The notes: generated by a model from the letters alone, not told the origin. A DNA stretch of 64,000 nucleotides from Paraburkholderia sp. BL9I2N2 (GCF_004339745.1 NZ_SMGP01000002.1:434001-498000); one strand, 5' to 3'. Positions 35,773 to 45,221 are shown, counted from the stretch's first letter. Program-made: numbers and translations.

Positions 35773-37767
35773 TCAGTCCTTCAGAAGCCGCCAGAGGGTA
35801 GTGCGGCCGATTCCCAGCGCCCGGCTGGCCGCGGCGCGGTTGCCGCCGGCCTGTTCGAGGGCGTGGAGAACGTCCTCGCGGGTCGGGCTGCTGCGGTTTG
35901 GCGCGGGGTCTGCGGCGGCATTCGCGCCGTTTGTACCGTTTTTTGTGCCAATGGTGCCGTTAGCGCTCGCCATAAAGGCCGCCGCCTGCCTCATGCGCCC
36001 AAATTCCGGAAACACCGCCTGCCAATCCTGACCGGCAACGCCCGCTGCGTCGCCGAGATAGATCGCGGCGCGCGTCAGCAGATTTTCCAGCTCCCGCACG
36101 TTGCCGGGCCACGCGTACTGCTCGAACAGGGGCGCGAGAAACGCCAGCACCCGCTCGAGCGCGGCCTCCAACAACCCATATTGAAGCGCGCTGCGGCTCA
36201 ACAAGTGCCGCGCCAGTTGCGGAACATCGTCGCGCCGTTCGCGCAACGGCGGCAATTCTATCTGAAGCAGGTTCAGACGAAAATACAAATCCGCGCGAAA
36301 CGCGCCCTGCTCGACGAGCGCGTGCAGATCTCGATGAGTGGCGGCGATCACCCGCACGTCGACCGGCGTGGCGCGTCCCGAGCCGAGCTTCATCACCTCG
36401 CGCTCCTGCAGGACCCGCAGCAGACGGCTCTGCAGCGCCGCCGGCATCTCGCCGATTTCATCGAGGAAGATCGTCCCCGTGTGGGCGATTTCGAACAGCC
36501 CCGGCTTGCCGCCGCGCCGCGCGCCCGTGAACGCGCCTTCCTCGTGGCCGAACAGTTCGCTCTCGATCAGCCCTTCCGGCAGGGCCGCGCAGTTGAACGC
36601 TACGAACGGATTGCCGCGCCGCCGGCTGGCGTTGTGGATGCCTTGCGCGACCAGCTCCTTGCCGGTTCCGCTTTCGCCGCTCAGGAGCACGGTCGCGTCG
36701 TGCGCCGCGCCTGCGCGCGCCAGCCGCCGCACGCGCTCGAGCGCCGCCGAGTTGCCGATCAGATCGTCCAGTTGATGCCGCGCGACCAGATGCTTCGGCC
36801 GCTGGCTGGTGCGCAGCGACCGGTCGATCCGCTGCGCGACCAGTGCGTCCTGCAAGGTCACCACGGAGCCGGAGCGCACGCCCTGCTCCACGATCGGCAC
36901 GCAATTGACGATCAGCGCGCGTCCGCCGATCTGCTCGATACGCTCCTCGATCGGCAGGTCGTGCTCGAGCGTTTCGCGCAAGAGCGGCCCGACGGCGCGT
37001 TCGACTTGCGCCGGCACGTCCTGGTCGCGGTCGAGACCCAGCAGTTCGAGCATGGCCGGATTGACGGCTTCGACCTGGCCGGCATCGTCGAAAGCGGCGA
37101 CGCCGTCGCGCAGATGCGCCACGATCGTGTTCAGGCGAACGCGCTTCGATTCCTTCTGGCGGCTCACGCGCGCCAGTTCGACCGAGCGCTCGAACGCTTC
37201 TTCGACCGCCCCGAGCGAGTACAGGAAAACGCTCGCGAGGCCGGCCTGCTGGGCGAATTCGCAAGCCATGCCGGGCCCGATGATGACGCTGCAGCCTTCT
37301 GCGGCGAGGCTGTCGACGGCGAGCCGCACTTCGTCGATCGAACGGTAGGCGCGCTGTTTCAGGCTGACTTTCAGCCACGCGCTCAGGTCGGCCAGTTCGT
37401 GCGATATCGTTTCGTGCAGCACGAGGCCGATCTGCGCGTTCGGCCACGTGGTCGTGGCGCGGGTGATCGCGCTCAGCACGTCGAAACCGTTCACCTTGAC
37501 CATCACGACCGGCACGTTCAGGTTGTCGCGCAGGTAGGCGCCGTTCGATCCGGCGGCCAGCACGACATCGACCGAGCCTGCGTCCACGTAGGCCTGCAAG
37601 GCCGTGACGGCCGCGCTGTAGCCTTCCCGGACCGAGAAGAATTTTGCGCGCCCGGCGTAGCGCGGCGCGACGGTCTCGCAAAGCGACTGCAACCGGCTGA
37701 TACTCACCCATGCAATGCCTGGGCGGCCCGGATCGGAATTCGCAAGGGACGGCGTGAAAGCGGACAT
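35773..37767 (-). CDS. PrpR-like sigma-54-dependent activator
   Basis: A 664-residue enhancer-binding protein. The N-terminal PrpR_N domain (about 15-190) binds a small organic acid in relatives. A PAS-like region follows (about 215-320, with LRDGVAAFDDAGQVEAVNPAMLEL separable into the PAS start). The AAA+ domain has Walker A GESGTGKE (about 363), GAFTGA (about 411) and LFLDEIGEM-type Walker B as IFLDEIGEM. A Gly/Asn/Thr-rich linker leads to a Fis-type HTH (AASRALGIGRTTLWRLLKD). It is divergent from a lyase gene with a -24/-12 promoter, its evident target. Start ATG 37767 gives the family N-terminus; an in-frame ATG 20 codons earlier would lie beyond the palindrome. Confidence 0.9.
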   Translation of the reverse strand: MSAFTPSLANSDPGRPGIAWVSISRLQSLCETVAPRYAGRAKFFSVREGYSAAVTALQAYVDAGSVDVVLAAGSNGAYLRDNLNVPVVMVKVNGFDVLSAITRATTTWPNAQIGLVLHETISHELADLSAWLKVSLKQRAYRSIDEVRLAVDSLAAEGCSVIIGPGMACEFAQQAGLASVFLYSLGAVEEAFERSVELARVSRQKESKRVRLNTIVAHLRDGVAAFDDAGQVEAVNPAMLELLGLDRDQDVPAQVERAVGPLLRETLEHDLPIEERIEQIGGRALIVNCVPIVEQGVRSGSVVTLQDALVAQRIDRSLRTSQRPKHLVARHQLDDLIGNSAALERVRRLARAGAAHDATVLLSGESGTGKELVAQGIHNASRRRGNPFVAFNCAALPEGLIESELFGHEEGAFTGARRGGKPGLFEIAHTGTIFLDEIGEMPAALQSRLLRVLQEREVMKLGSGRATPVDVRVIAATHRDLHALVEQGAFRADLYFRLNLLQIELPPLRERRDDVPQLARHLLSRSALQYGLLEAALERVLAFLAPLFEQYAWPGNVRELENLLTRAAIYLGDAAGVAGQDWQAVFPEFGRMRQAAAFMASANGTIGTKNGTNGANAAADPAPNRSSPTREDVLHALEQAGGNRAAASRALGIGRTTLWRLLKD

Positions 37768-37786
37768 CGCGGCACTCGGTCTATGT

Positions 37787-37810
37787 TGAAACGTTCCATG
37801 GAACGTTTCA
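37787..37810. promoter_or_regulatory. 24-bp perfect palindrome, probable operator of the PrpR-like activator
   Basis: TGAAACGTTCCA followed by TGGAACGTTTCA is a perfect inverted repeat centred on CCATGG. It lies 20 bp upstream of the activator ATG and about 95-115 bp upstream of the sigma-54 promoter of the divergent lyase gene, a normal enhancer distance. A looser repeat (TGGAAC-AGTAC-GTTCA) overlaps its right side. Confidence 0.75.
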
Positions 37811-37903
37811 TGGAACAGTACGTTCATTGTGCCACAGACCGCCGCGCCGCCGCCTTCCAGCTAACTTATTGATTGTTTGGGACAAACCACCAAGGCCGCG
37901 AAA

Positions 37904-37918
37904 TGGCACGCTTCCTGC
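37904..37918 (+). promoter_or_regulatory. Sigma-54 (-24/-12) promoter of the lyase gene
   Basis: TGGCACGCTTCCTGC has the GG-N10-GC spacing of sigma-54 promoters (GG at 37905-37906, GC at 37917-37918). It lies 52 bp before the lyase ATG, downstream of the 24-bp palindrome, and next to a sigma-54 activator gene. Confidence 0.88.
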
Positions 37919-37969
37919 GATTTTTCGTTCGCGCCATTTATCCGACTTCCTGAAAGGAGACACACCGTC

Positions 37970-38851
37970 ATGACCACATCCGCCACCCGCCGCGCCGCCT
38001 TCCGCGCCAAAGTCAACCAACGCCAGGGCCTGCTCGTGCCCGGCGCTTTCAATGCGATGAGCGCCCGCGTAATCGAAGATGCCGGTTTCGAGGCGATCTA
38101 CATCACGGGCGCCGGCGTCACCAATATGTCGCTCGGCCTGCCCGACCTCGGCTTCATCGGTCTCGCCGAAGTCGCCGAACACACGGCGCGGATTCGCGAC
38201 GCGGTCGCGCTGCCGCTGATCGTCGACGCCGACACCGGCTTCGGCAATGCGCTGAACGTGCGCCAGACGGTGCGCGTGCTCGAGCGCAGCGGTGCCGACG
38301 TGATCCAGTTCGAAGACCAGATCATGCCGAAGAAATGCGGCCACTTCTCCGGCAAGGAAGTGGTCAGTGCGAGCGAGATGGTCGGCAAGATCCGCGCGGC
38401 CGTCGATGCCCGCGAAGACGGCAATCTGCAGATCATGGCGCGCACCGACGCGGCCGCGGTGCACGGCATCGAGGACGCGATCGAGCGCGGCCATCGCTTC
38501 ATCGAAGCCGGCGCCGACATTCTCTTTATCGAAGCGACCGAATCGCTCGCCGACATCGAACGTTTGCCGGCGCTGTTCGACAAGCCGCAACTGATCAATA
38601 TCGTGATCGGCGGCAAGACCCCCGTGCAATCGCGCGAGGCGTTAGCCAAGCTCGGCTACGGCATCGTCCTGTACGCGAACGCGGCGCTGCAAGGCGCGGT
38701 GCTCGGCATGCAACGCGCGCTCGGCACGCTGAAGAGCAATGGCCGGCTCGACGAGGACGCCACGCTGGTCGCGCCGTTCAGCGAACGCCAGCGGCTCGTC
38801 AACAAGCCGTTGTACGACAAGCTCGATCGCGAGTACGCCGCGAAAGACTGA
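37970..38851 (+). CDS. Isocitrate lyase/PEP mutase family lyase (methylisocitrate- or dimethylmalate-lyase-like)
   Basis: A 293-residue alpha/beta-barrel enzyme. Metal-binding D86 and D88 lie in LIVDADTGFG, and the lyase loop is KKCGHF (121-126). The downstream GKEVVSASEMVGKIRAAVDAR and IMARTDAAAVHG motifs are typical. It would split a 2-methyl-substituted malate or isocitrate into pyruvate plus a second acid. The VPGAFNAMSARVIEDAG start and VIGGKTPV segment differ from E. coli PrpB, and prpC/prpD are not adjacent, so I do not call it prpB. AAAGGAG precedes ATG 37970. Controlled by the divergent PrpR-like activator through a sigma-54 promoter. Confidence 0.82.
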   Translation: MTTSATRRAAFRAKVNQRQGLLVPGAFNAMSARVIEDAGFEAIYITGAGVTNMSLGLPDLGFIGLAEVAEHTARIRDAVALPLIVDADTGFGNALNVRQTVRVLERSGADVIQFEDQIMPKKCGHFSGKEVVSASEMVGKIRAAVDAREDGNLQIMARTDAAAVHGIEDAIERGHRFIEAGADILFIEATESLADIERLPALFDKPQLINIVIGGKTPVQSREALAKLGYGIVLYANAALQGAVLGMQRALGTLKSNGRLDEDATLVAPFSERQRLVNKPLYDKLDREYAAKD

Positions 38852-39200
38852 GCGGTATAGAGAAAACAGTATTTCCGGTAGATGGGGGGATGGGCGCTCC
38901 CGCTTGCGGGCACGCCGCTTCCGCCTGCGGTCGTCAGCGGTATGGCGCCGTTTATTGCGTTAGGATTCAGGGCTAGCAGTCGTTTGCGACTGCTGGGGTG
39001 CCATTTTTGATGGCTTCGCCGGCGCGTCAACTGCGGCGCGATCCTGTCGCTCGTCCGCCTCGTCCGGATACCGGAAACACGTTTTCAAAAGGTAGTCGCA
39101 AGAACATGAAGGCCAAACCATCGCGCGCAAAGCGCCGGCACCGCATCGGCGCTGATACGCGTTCGCACGACACTGCAGGCAGCGCGGCGGGAGCAGCGCA
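38852..39200. other. 349-bp intergenic region with a hairpin
   Basis: No gene recognised. A perfect 8-bp stem with a 4-nt loop (AGCAGTCG-TTTG-CGACTGCT, 38975-38994), followed by TTTTT nine bases later, may terminate the lyase transcript. A 68-codon frame ending at the next ATG is basic and unlike any family. Confidence 0.45.
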
Positions 39201-40640
39201 ATGAGCGGCAGCGACGCACGCAACGCGCACATCGGCTGGCTGCCGTATATCGTCGCGGCCACCTTCTTCATGGAGTACCTCGACACCACGGTGATCGCCA
39301 CCGCGTTGCCGCAGATGGCGCGCTCGTTCGGCGTCGGTCCCAACAGCCTCAGTCTCGGCATGACGGCCTACATGCTGGCGCTGGCGATCTTCATCCCGGC
39401 CAGCGGCTGGGTCGCCGACCGCTGCGGCTCGCGCACGGTGTTCTTCAGCGCGATCGGCGTGTTCACCGTGGCTTCCGTGTTGTGCGGCCTGTCGCAGAAC
39501 GTCACCGAGTTCACCGCTGCTCGTCTTTTGCAAGGCATGGGCGGCGCGATGATGGTGCCGGTGGGACGGCTGATCGTGGTCCGCAGCACCGAAAAAAGCC
39601 GCATGATGCAGGCGATCTCGACCATCACGTGGCCGGCGATTGCCGCGCCGGTGGTCGGGCCGCCGATCGGCGGTTTCATCACGACCTACGCGTCGTGGCG
39701 CTGGATCTTCCTGCTCAACGTGCCGTTCGGCCTCGCGGCCATGGCCGTTGCGCTCGCGCTGGTGCCGAACCTGCGCGGCACCGAACGCAAGCCGCTCGAC
39801 GTGGTCGGCCTGCTGCTGAGCGGCACGACCTTGACGGCGATTCTCTACGGCGCGGAGTTGGCGAGCCAGCCGGGCGAGAATCCGTGGATAGCCGGCGCGA
39901 TCATCCTCGGCGGCTTGCTGATGGGCGTGGTGGCGTTCCAGCACGCGAAGCGTCATCCGCATCCGCTCGTCGACGTCTCGACGCTGAAGATTCCGACCTT
40001 CTCCGTGACGGTGGTGACGGGCTCGTTCACGCGCATCGGCATCGGCGCGGTGCCTTATCTGATGCCGCTGCTGTTCCAGGTGGGCTTCGGCTTGTCGGCG
40101 TTCAAGTCAGGGCTGCTGCTGCTCGCAAGCGCACTCGGCAACCTCGGCATGAAAGCGCTGACCACGCGCATCCTGCAGCGTTACGGTTTTCGCATGGTGT
40201 CGATCGTCGATGTGACGGTGGCCGGCGTGTTCATCATCGCGTGCGGATTGCTGAGCCCGAACGTGCCGCTCGCGCTGGTGCTGTTCGTCGTGTTCATCTA
40301 CGGCGTGGCGCGTTCGATGCAATTCTCGACGCTCGCCACGCTAGCCTATGCCGACGTCGCGCAACCGCAGATGAGCGCGGCGAGCACGCTGTGGAGCGCG
40401 GCCGCGCAGATGACGATTGGTCTCGGCATCGCCTTCGGCGCAGTGTCGCTGCGGGCGGCGGCCTTCTTCAACGGCGAGAGCACGGGCCGCGTCTTCACGC
40501 TCGACGATTTCCGCCTCGCGTTTCTGTTCGCGGGCGTGGTGACGCTGGCATCCGTGATCGGCTACATGGGTCTTGCACGCGATGCCGGCCAGAGCATCGG
40601 CGGCGGTTCGCGCGGCAGCGAAGATCCGGCGAAGGGTTGA
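39201..40640 (+). CDS. DHA2-type MFS drug/multidrug efflux transporter
   Basis: A 479-residue major facilitator with 13-14 hydrophobic segments. Motifs include the DHA2 start FFMEYLDTTVIATALPQMA, a loop GWVADRCGSRTVFF and an antiporter-type segment ITWPAIAAPVVGPPIGGFI. It probably exports lipophilic compounds in exchange for protons. GGGAG precedes ATG 39201. A GNAT gene follows after 37 bp on the same strand. Substrate unknown. Confidence 0.88.
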   Translation: MSGSDARNAHIGWLPYIVAATFFMEYLDTTVIATALPQMARSFGVGPNSLSLGMTAYMLALAIFIPASGWVADRCGSRTVFFSAIGVFTVASVLCGLSQNVTEFTAARLLQGMGGAMMVPVGRLIVVRSTEKSRMMQAISTITWPAIAAPVVGPPIGGFITTYASWRWIFLLNVPFGLAAMAVALALVPNLRGTERKPLDVVGLLLSGTTLTAILYGAELASQPGENPWIAGAIILGGLLMGVVAFQHAKRHPHPLVDVSTLKIPTFSVTVVTGSFTRIGIGAVPYLMPLLFQVGFGLSAFKSGLLLLASALGNLGMKALTTRILQRYGFRMVSIVDVTVAGVFIIACGLLSPNVPLALVLFVVFIYGVARSMQFSTLATLAYADVAQPQMSAASTLWSAAAQMTIGLGIAFGAVSLRAAAFFNGESTGRVFTLDDFRLAFLFAGVVTLASVIGYMGLARDAGQSIGGGSRGSEDPAKG

Positions 40641-40677
40641 CGGCGAAGCACTCTGATAAAACGGGCGGAGATACGCG

Positions 40678-41112
40678 GTGCAAGCACAAGAACTGACTAT
40701 TTCAAACGACAAGGCCGATCTCGACATCGAGATGGTCTACACGTTCCTGTCGCAAGTAACTCCGTGGGCCAAGGGCATGCCGCGCGAGACGTTCGAGCGG
40801 GCCGTCGCGGGCTCGATGTGTTTCGGCGGCTATATCGATGGCAGGCAGATCGCGTTCGCGCGCCTGATCACGGACGAGGCGACCTTCGCGTACCTATGCG
40901 ACGTATTCGTGCTGCCGGACTATCGCGGCCGGGGACATGCGTCGGCGTTGATGAAGCACGTTTTCGCCAGCCCCTCGCTGCAGGGTCTGCGAAGAATCGT
41001 GCTGGTGACGACAGACGCGCATCGCGTGTACGAGCCGCACGGCTTCACCGGACTCGCGACGCCGGAGCGTTACATGGAGCTGCACAACCCGGACGTCTAC
41101 AAGACGGCCTGA
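40678..41112 (+). CDS. GNAT family N-acetyltransferase
   Basis: A 144-residue GNAT protein. The acetyl-CoA-binding motif is VLPDYRGRGHASALM (about 79-93). The region ending PHGFTGLATPERYMEL is typical for the YjdJ/ElaA-like single-domain subfamily. Start GTG 40678 has GGGCGGAG before it. It follows the MFS gene by 37 bp and may be co-transcribed. Substrate not predictable. Confidence 0.85.
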   Translation: MQAQELTISNDKADLDIEMVYTFLSQVTPWAKGMPRETFERAVAGSMCFGGYIDGRQIAFARLITDEATFAYLCDVFVLPDYRGRGHASALMKHVFASPSLQGLRRIVLVTTDAHRVYEPHGFTGLATPERYMELHNPDVYKTA

Positions 41113-41253
41113 GCGCGGCGCGCGGCGCGAACCTCGCGGCGTTGTCATCGGCGTGCCACGTTGGACGGTTAATTTGCTGCGGGAACACAAACCGCAAAAA
41201 CAGCAAAAACCGTCCCTAGCCCATGGCACAGCATTTCGCGCGCGAGTCCCGCA

Positions 41254-41934
41254 GTGATTCCGTCAATGGCGGCCGCCTTGTTTAAGGCCGCCTCCGCCAG
41301 CGCGCTGCTCAACGCCTTCCTTTCGGCGATGCAGATCGCCATCGGCCTCATGGCGCATTCGGACGGACTCTTTGCCGACGGCGTGCACACCTTGAGCGAC
41401 CTCGCCGCCGACGGCGTCGTGCTGATCGTGCTGTACCTCACTACGCGACACCAGCGTACGAAGCTGCGCGATGCTGGCCAAAGCGCCGACACCGGCATCG
41501 AGCAGGCGCTGGCCGCGCTGTTCATCGCCGCCGTATTGATGATTACCGCCGCCGACATGCTCTGGACCAGCATCGCGCAGACCTCGACGCTGAGCGGCGG
41601 CACCGCGATGCATATCGGCGCGCTGGCCGTGAGCGGCTTCGTGATGCTCGCCAAAGAAGCTCTATTTCGCTATATGCGCGCCGAAGGCGCGCGCACGGGT
41701 TCAGCGATTTTGCTGGCCAGCGCATGGCATGCGCGCGTCGACGCGGTGTCGGCGCTGGTGGCGACGTTGGGACTCGCCGGCAGTCTGGCCGGCATGCCGA
41801 TGCTCGATCACATCGCCGGCGCGGCGATCGGCCTGATGATCATGCGCATGGGCTACGCAAGCGGCCGCGGCGCGTTGAAGCAACTGTTCGCCGGCGCGCC
41901 GGGCAACACGACCGCCGGCCAGCCGGCTGAATAG
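41254..41934 (+). CDS. Cation diffusion facilitator transporter, short form
   Basis: A 226-residue CDF protein. The first metal-site motif is DGLFADGVHTLSDLAAD (about 37-53; D42, H45, D49) and the second is HARVDAVSA (about 160). Five to six hydrophobic segments are visible. The usual cytoplasmic C-terminal domain is missing, because the protein ends soon after TM6 with a polar tail. It should move a divalent cation (Zn, Co, Fe or Mn) by proton exchange. The start is GTG 41254 or ATG 41266; neither has a clear ribosome site. Confidence 0.82.
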   Translation: MIPSMAAALFKAASASALLNAFLSAMQIAIGLMAHSDGLFADGVHTLSDLAADGVVLIVLYLTTRHQRTKLRDAGQSADTGIEQALAALFIAAVLMITAADMLWTSIAQTSTLSGGTAMHIGALAVSGFVMLAKEALFRYMRAEGARTGSAILLASAWHARVDAVSALVATLGLAGSLAGMPMLDHIAGAAIGLMIMRMGYASGRGALKQLFAGAPGNTTAGQPAE

Positions 41935-41953
41935 AATCTGGGTTCGGTTTGCG

Positions 41954-42853
41954 TCAGCCGTAAGCGCGTTCGCGCATCCACTTCGTCATGATCCATTTAT
42001 CCCCGCCGAGCACCGGCGCGCCGCCATGCAAGGTCAACGGATCGAGTTGACGCTGGCCGTTCATATAGCGGAAATACACCGCGCCGCCCTGCCTTGCCGC
42101 GACCGACATGCCCGCTTCGGGAAAGATGGTTTCGCCGCCGTCGGACACGTCGTTCAGATAGATCACCAGCGTGGCGACACGCTGGCCGCCCTGCGCGGTA
42201 TGCACCGCGCTGCCGGGTTGATCGGGCGGGAAATAGTCGAAATGCGGGCGGTATTCGCCGGTCGTGCCGTAGTGCAGAATCTGCAGCCCTTCGCCGTTCT
42301 CGACCGGCCAGTTCATAAGACTCGCAATGCGCCGGTCCATCCGTTCGATGAACGCGTCTTCGCCGCGCTGATACCAGATCCCCTCGCTGGTGCGATTGCG
42401 GATCACGTCTTCCTTGCCAGTATCGGGATTGACCGTGGTGGAGCGCTTTAACCGATGCCGCGAGCGCTCGATCATCTCGGCGCATTCGTCCGGCGACAAC
42501 ACGTCGCCGAATACGATCACTTGCGGCCGCTCGCAGCGCATCAGCACACGCACGTCACGATCGTGCGCGCGGATCACATTGCCGCGCGCGACGGGCGGGT
42601 CGTCGTATTGGTAAGTCTGTGGCGCGGCTTTGGCGAGCGCCGCCTCGGTCGCGGCCGCCGCGGCAAAGGCCGGATTCGCCGGATTCGCCGGATCCTGGCT
42701 GAAGGTTTTGTGCACGGCCGCGCGCGCGGCGTCGGTGGCGAAACCGGCCTGCACCATGGCGTCGACCATCGAATCGGGACTGCAGCCGCGCGCCACGTTG
42801 CTGCTCAGCCACTCTTCCCATGCGGCATCCACTACTGGCATAGCATTCCTCAT
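41954..42853 (-). CDS. 2-oxoglutarate/Fe(II)-dependent prolyl-4-hydroxylase-like dioxygenase
   Basis: A 299-residue protein. The N-terminal ~80 residues are helical and UBA-like (DSMVDAMVQAGFATDAARAAV), followed by a DPANPANP repeat. The P4Hc domain (about 105-297) has iron ligands H204 and D206 in YRPHFDYF and H276 in LTLHGG, plus 2-oxoglutarate-binding K286 in GDKWIMTKW. It hydroxylates a protein or peptide substrate using O2 and 2-oxoglutarate. It is convergent with the CDF gene (stops 19 bp apart). Target unknown. Confidence 0.9.
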   Translation of the reverse strand: MRNAMPVVDAAWEEWLSSNVARGCSPDSMVDAMVQAGFATDAARAAVHKTFSQDPANPANPAFAAAAATEAALAKAAPQTYQYDDPPVARGNVIRAHDRDVRVLMRCERPQVIVFGDVLSPDECAEMIERSRHRLKRSTTVNPDTGKEDVIRNRTSEGIWYQRGEDAFIERMDRRIASLMNWPVENGEGLQILHYGTTGEYRPHFDYFPPDQPGSAVHTAQGGQRVATLVIYLNDVSDGGETIFPEAGMSVAARQGGAVYFRYMNGQRQLDPLTLHGGAPVLGGDKWIMTKWMRERAYG

Positions 42854-42933
42854 TCGTCCGCTTGAACAAATTCAGCATCACGTGGCTGAATAATAGCAAG
42901 CGGGCGTGGCTAGGCCTGATGCTAAGCCGCAGA

Positions 42934-43419
42934 TCAACCGCGCTGCTGCCGGTGCCGGTACAGGTCGAGGCCCTTTCTTGCCTGCGTCCGAATGGCGCGC
43001 TGCACGAGCGGCGACCAGCCGAGCAGCGTCCCTTTGAGGCCGAGCGCCTGGCGCGTCCAGCTCCACAAGTCGAAGCTGTCGCGATGTTCGACGATGCGGC
43101 CGTCGCGGAACACGAAACGGGCGTCGATGTGGTTGACCACCGCGCGCCCTGTCTGGCTGAAGAGATAACTGGCCACCCAGTGGGCGCGGCCGCTGCGCTC
43201 GTCCGCTTCGACGCCCTCGAACGTCAGCGAGAAGTCCTGTGCGCGGGCCACCAGCATGCGCCACATGTCGCGCGCTTCCTCGCCGCGCAACTCGCCGAAC
43301 GCGGGGTCGCTGAAGACGACGTCGTCCGCGTAACAGGCCACCATGGTTTCGGCGTCGCGTTGCTGAAACGCCGTGTAGAAACGCTGGATCAGTTCGGTGT
43401 TGGTGTTGGGATGGCTCAT
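42934..43419 (-). CDS. NTF2-like (SnoaL-type) protein
   Basis: A 161-residue protein. It starts MSHPNTNTELIQRFYTAFQQRD and contains VACYADDVVFSDPAFGEL and HIDARFVFRDGRIVEHRDSFD, all classic for SnoaL-like NTF2-fold proteins. It ends in a basic tail. These proteins are small cone-shaped enzymes or binding proteins (isomerases, cyclases). It sits after the DHA2 pump gene (124-bp gap). Function unknown. Confidence 0.85.
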   Translation of the reverse strand: MSHPNTNTELIQRFYTAFQQRDAETMVACYADDVVFSDPAFGELRGEEARDMWRMLVARAQDFSLTFEGVEADERSGRAHWVASYLFSQTGRAVVNHIDARFVFRDGRIVEHRDSFDLWSWTRQALGLKGTLLGWSPLVQRAIRTQARKGLDLYRHRQQRG

Positions 43420-43543
43420 TGTTTTGATATCGTGCGATGCCCGTGTTTGAAGTCGATCCGGAAAAGGCGCCCGGCGACCATTCGATGGCGGGCACGCCGC
43501 ACACGATATCGGAAAACTGAGCCCAACGGGCGACGCGGCGTGC

Positions 43544-45109
43544 CTACCCGTTCGAGGCCGCGCCACGCATCCGCGCGGCCTCGCTTTTGCCGGCCAGCAG
43601 CCAGACGCCGGCCGCGATCGACACCGCAATGAAAGCGGCCAGACCCAGCGCCGCGGCAAAGCCGCTCGCAAAGCTCGCATGCGCGGCCGACATCAGCGCG
43701 GCCCGTACGGCGGGCGGCAAGCTCGCCGTGGCCTGCGCCGTGTCGCCGGCCAACACGCGCGACATGAAGCCGGCGTCGAGCGCGGTTTTCACCTCGGGCG
43801 TCAGCGGCGCCGCGGCGAGGAATGCCGTGTGAGTGCGCGCCGCGAGCACCGCGCCGAGTACTCCGACCGAGGTCACGATGGCGGTAAAGCGCGTCGTCGT
43901 GCTGATGCCGGAGGCCATGCCCGTGCGATCCGGCGGCACGCAGGCCATGATCGCCTTCTGCGTGTCGCCGTTCAGAATCCCGGCGCCGAGACCCGTCACG
44001 ATCATGCCGAGCGCGACCAGTGCGTAGCGTTCGTCGCTCGCGATCAACGCCGTCAACAGGTTGCCGAGGGCGATCAGCAGCAAGCCCATCGACAGCACGG
44101 CCATGCTCGAAACACGCCTGCCGAGCGCGGCGCCGATGTACGGGCCGATCACCATCGACAGCGCGAACGGCAGCATGCCCACGCCCGCGGCCACCGCCGA
44201 CAGACCGAACGCGTTCTGCAAATACAACGGCAGGAACGTCATCATCACCTGGGCGCAGGCGGCGTACCCGAACATGGCGAGCACCGCGGCGACAAAGCGC
44301 GGTTGCCGGAACAGCGCGAGATCGACCATCGCATGCGCTCGCACCCGCTGCACCTGAACGAACGCGCCGAACAACAGCACGCAGGCCGCGAGCCGCATGG
44401 CGGTCGGCCAGCTTGCGAGGCCGTCGGCCGGCACTTCGATCAGCGCCCAGATGCCGAGCGCGAGCGCGCTGCCGAACAATAGACTGCCGGCGATATCGAG
44501 CGGACCGGGTTTCGGATTGCGCGACTCGACGATTGCACGCGACGCGCACCACGCGAGCACCGCGCACACGGGCAGGTTCAGCAGAAAGATCCAGCGCCAG
44601 CCGAACCATTGCGTGATGACGCCGCCGACCAGCGGCGCCACCGTGGTCGCGAGGCCCATGCAGGTGCCCCACACGGCCCAGGCGCGCACGCGGGCGGGGC
44701 CTTCGTGAAACGTGTTCGCGATGATGGCGAGGGCGGCGGTGAGCAGCATTGCCGCGCCGACGCCCTTGACCGCCCGCGCGATGTTCAGCACAGCAGCCGT
44801 CGGCGCCACGCCGCAACCGAGCGACGCCAGAAAGAACACCGCCAGCCCGAGCAGCAGCATTTTCTTGCGGCCGACGCGGTCGGCGAGACCGCCCGCCGGC
44901 AGCAGGCACGACGCGAACGCGACCATGTACGCGCTGACGACCCATTCGACGTCGGCGAAACTCGCGTGGAACGAGCGCGCGATCGACGGCAACGAGACCG
45001 CCACGACATTGGTGTCCAGCACGATCAGCGCGCAGGTGGCCGACGCGGTGGCCAGCACGAATGCGGGGTTGGCCGGCGCCGGGCGGTGGTCTGAGGAAGG
45101 AGACGGCAT
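43544..45109 (-). CDS. DHA2-type MFS efflux transporter (EmrB/QacA-like)
   Basis: A 521-residue MFS protein with about 14 hydrophobic segments. Motifs: VLDTNVVAVSLPSIARSF, the loop GGLADRVGRKKMLL and the antiporter motif GLATTVAPLVGGVITQWFGW. It probably exports toxic organic compounds. The LysR gene is divergent with 112 bp between starts and likely regulates it. ATG 45109 is chosen over a TTG 12 codons earlier, although neither has a strong ribosome site. Confidence 0.88.
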   Translation of the reverse strand: MPSPSSDHRPAPANPAFVLATASATCALIVLDTNVVAVSLPSIARSFHASFADVEWVVSAYMVAFASCLLPAGGLADRVGRKKMLLLGLAVFFLASLGCGVAPTAAVLNIARAVKGVGAAMLLTAALAIIANTFHEGPARVRAWAVWGTCMGLATTVAPLVGGVITQWFGWRWIFLLNLPVCAVLAWCASRAIVESRNPKPGPLDIAGSLLFGSALALGIWALIEVPADGLASWPTAMRLAACVLLFGAFVQVQRVRAHAMVDLALFRQPRFVAAVLAMFGYAACAQVMMTFLPLYLQNAFGLSAVAAGVGMLPFALSMVIGPYIGAALGRRVSSMAVLSMGLLLIALGNLLTALIASDERYALVALGMIVTGLGAGILNGDTQKAIMACVPPDRTGMASGISTTTRFTAIVTSVGVLGAVLAARTHTAFLAAAPLTPEVKTALDAGFMSRVLAGDTAQATASLPPAVRAALMSAAHASFASGFAAALGLAAFIAVSIAAGVWLLAGKSEAARMRGAASNG

Positions 45110-45221
45110 AGGAAGGCGAATGGCGGCGAGTTGAGGTCGACTCAATGTTAGCGACGCCTCTATTTCCTGTCATTGGCATAAAATCACAAAATAATTAGCT
45201 CAGGCGGAAATACAGAAAACC

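Noticed and set aside
37970..38851. Calling the lyase prpB
   Set aside because: The fold and KKCGH motif fit, but N-terminal and C-terminal motifs differ from E. coli PrpB and prpC/prpD are absent, so the substrate remains open.
38998..39204. 68-codon frame whose stop overlaps the MFS start (ATGA)
   Set aside because: Basic, low-complexity and without similarity. The overlap may be chance, since the MFS gene has its own GGGAG site.
43420..43543. 27-codon frame and a GATATCGTG/CACGATATC inverted repeat between the NTF2-like and MFS genes
   Set aside because: The frame has no family match and the repeat arms are about 70 bp apart; too weak to call.
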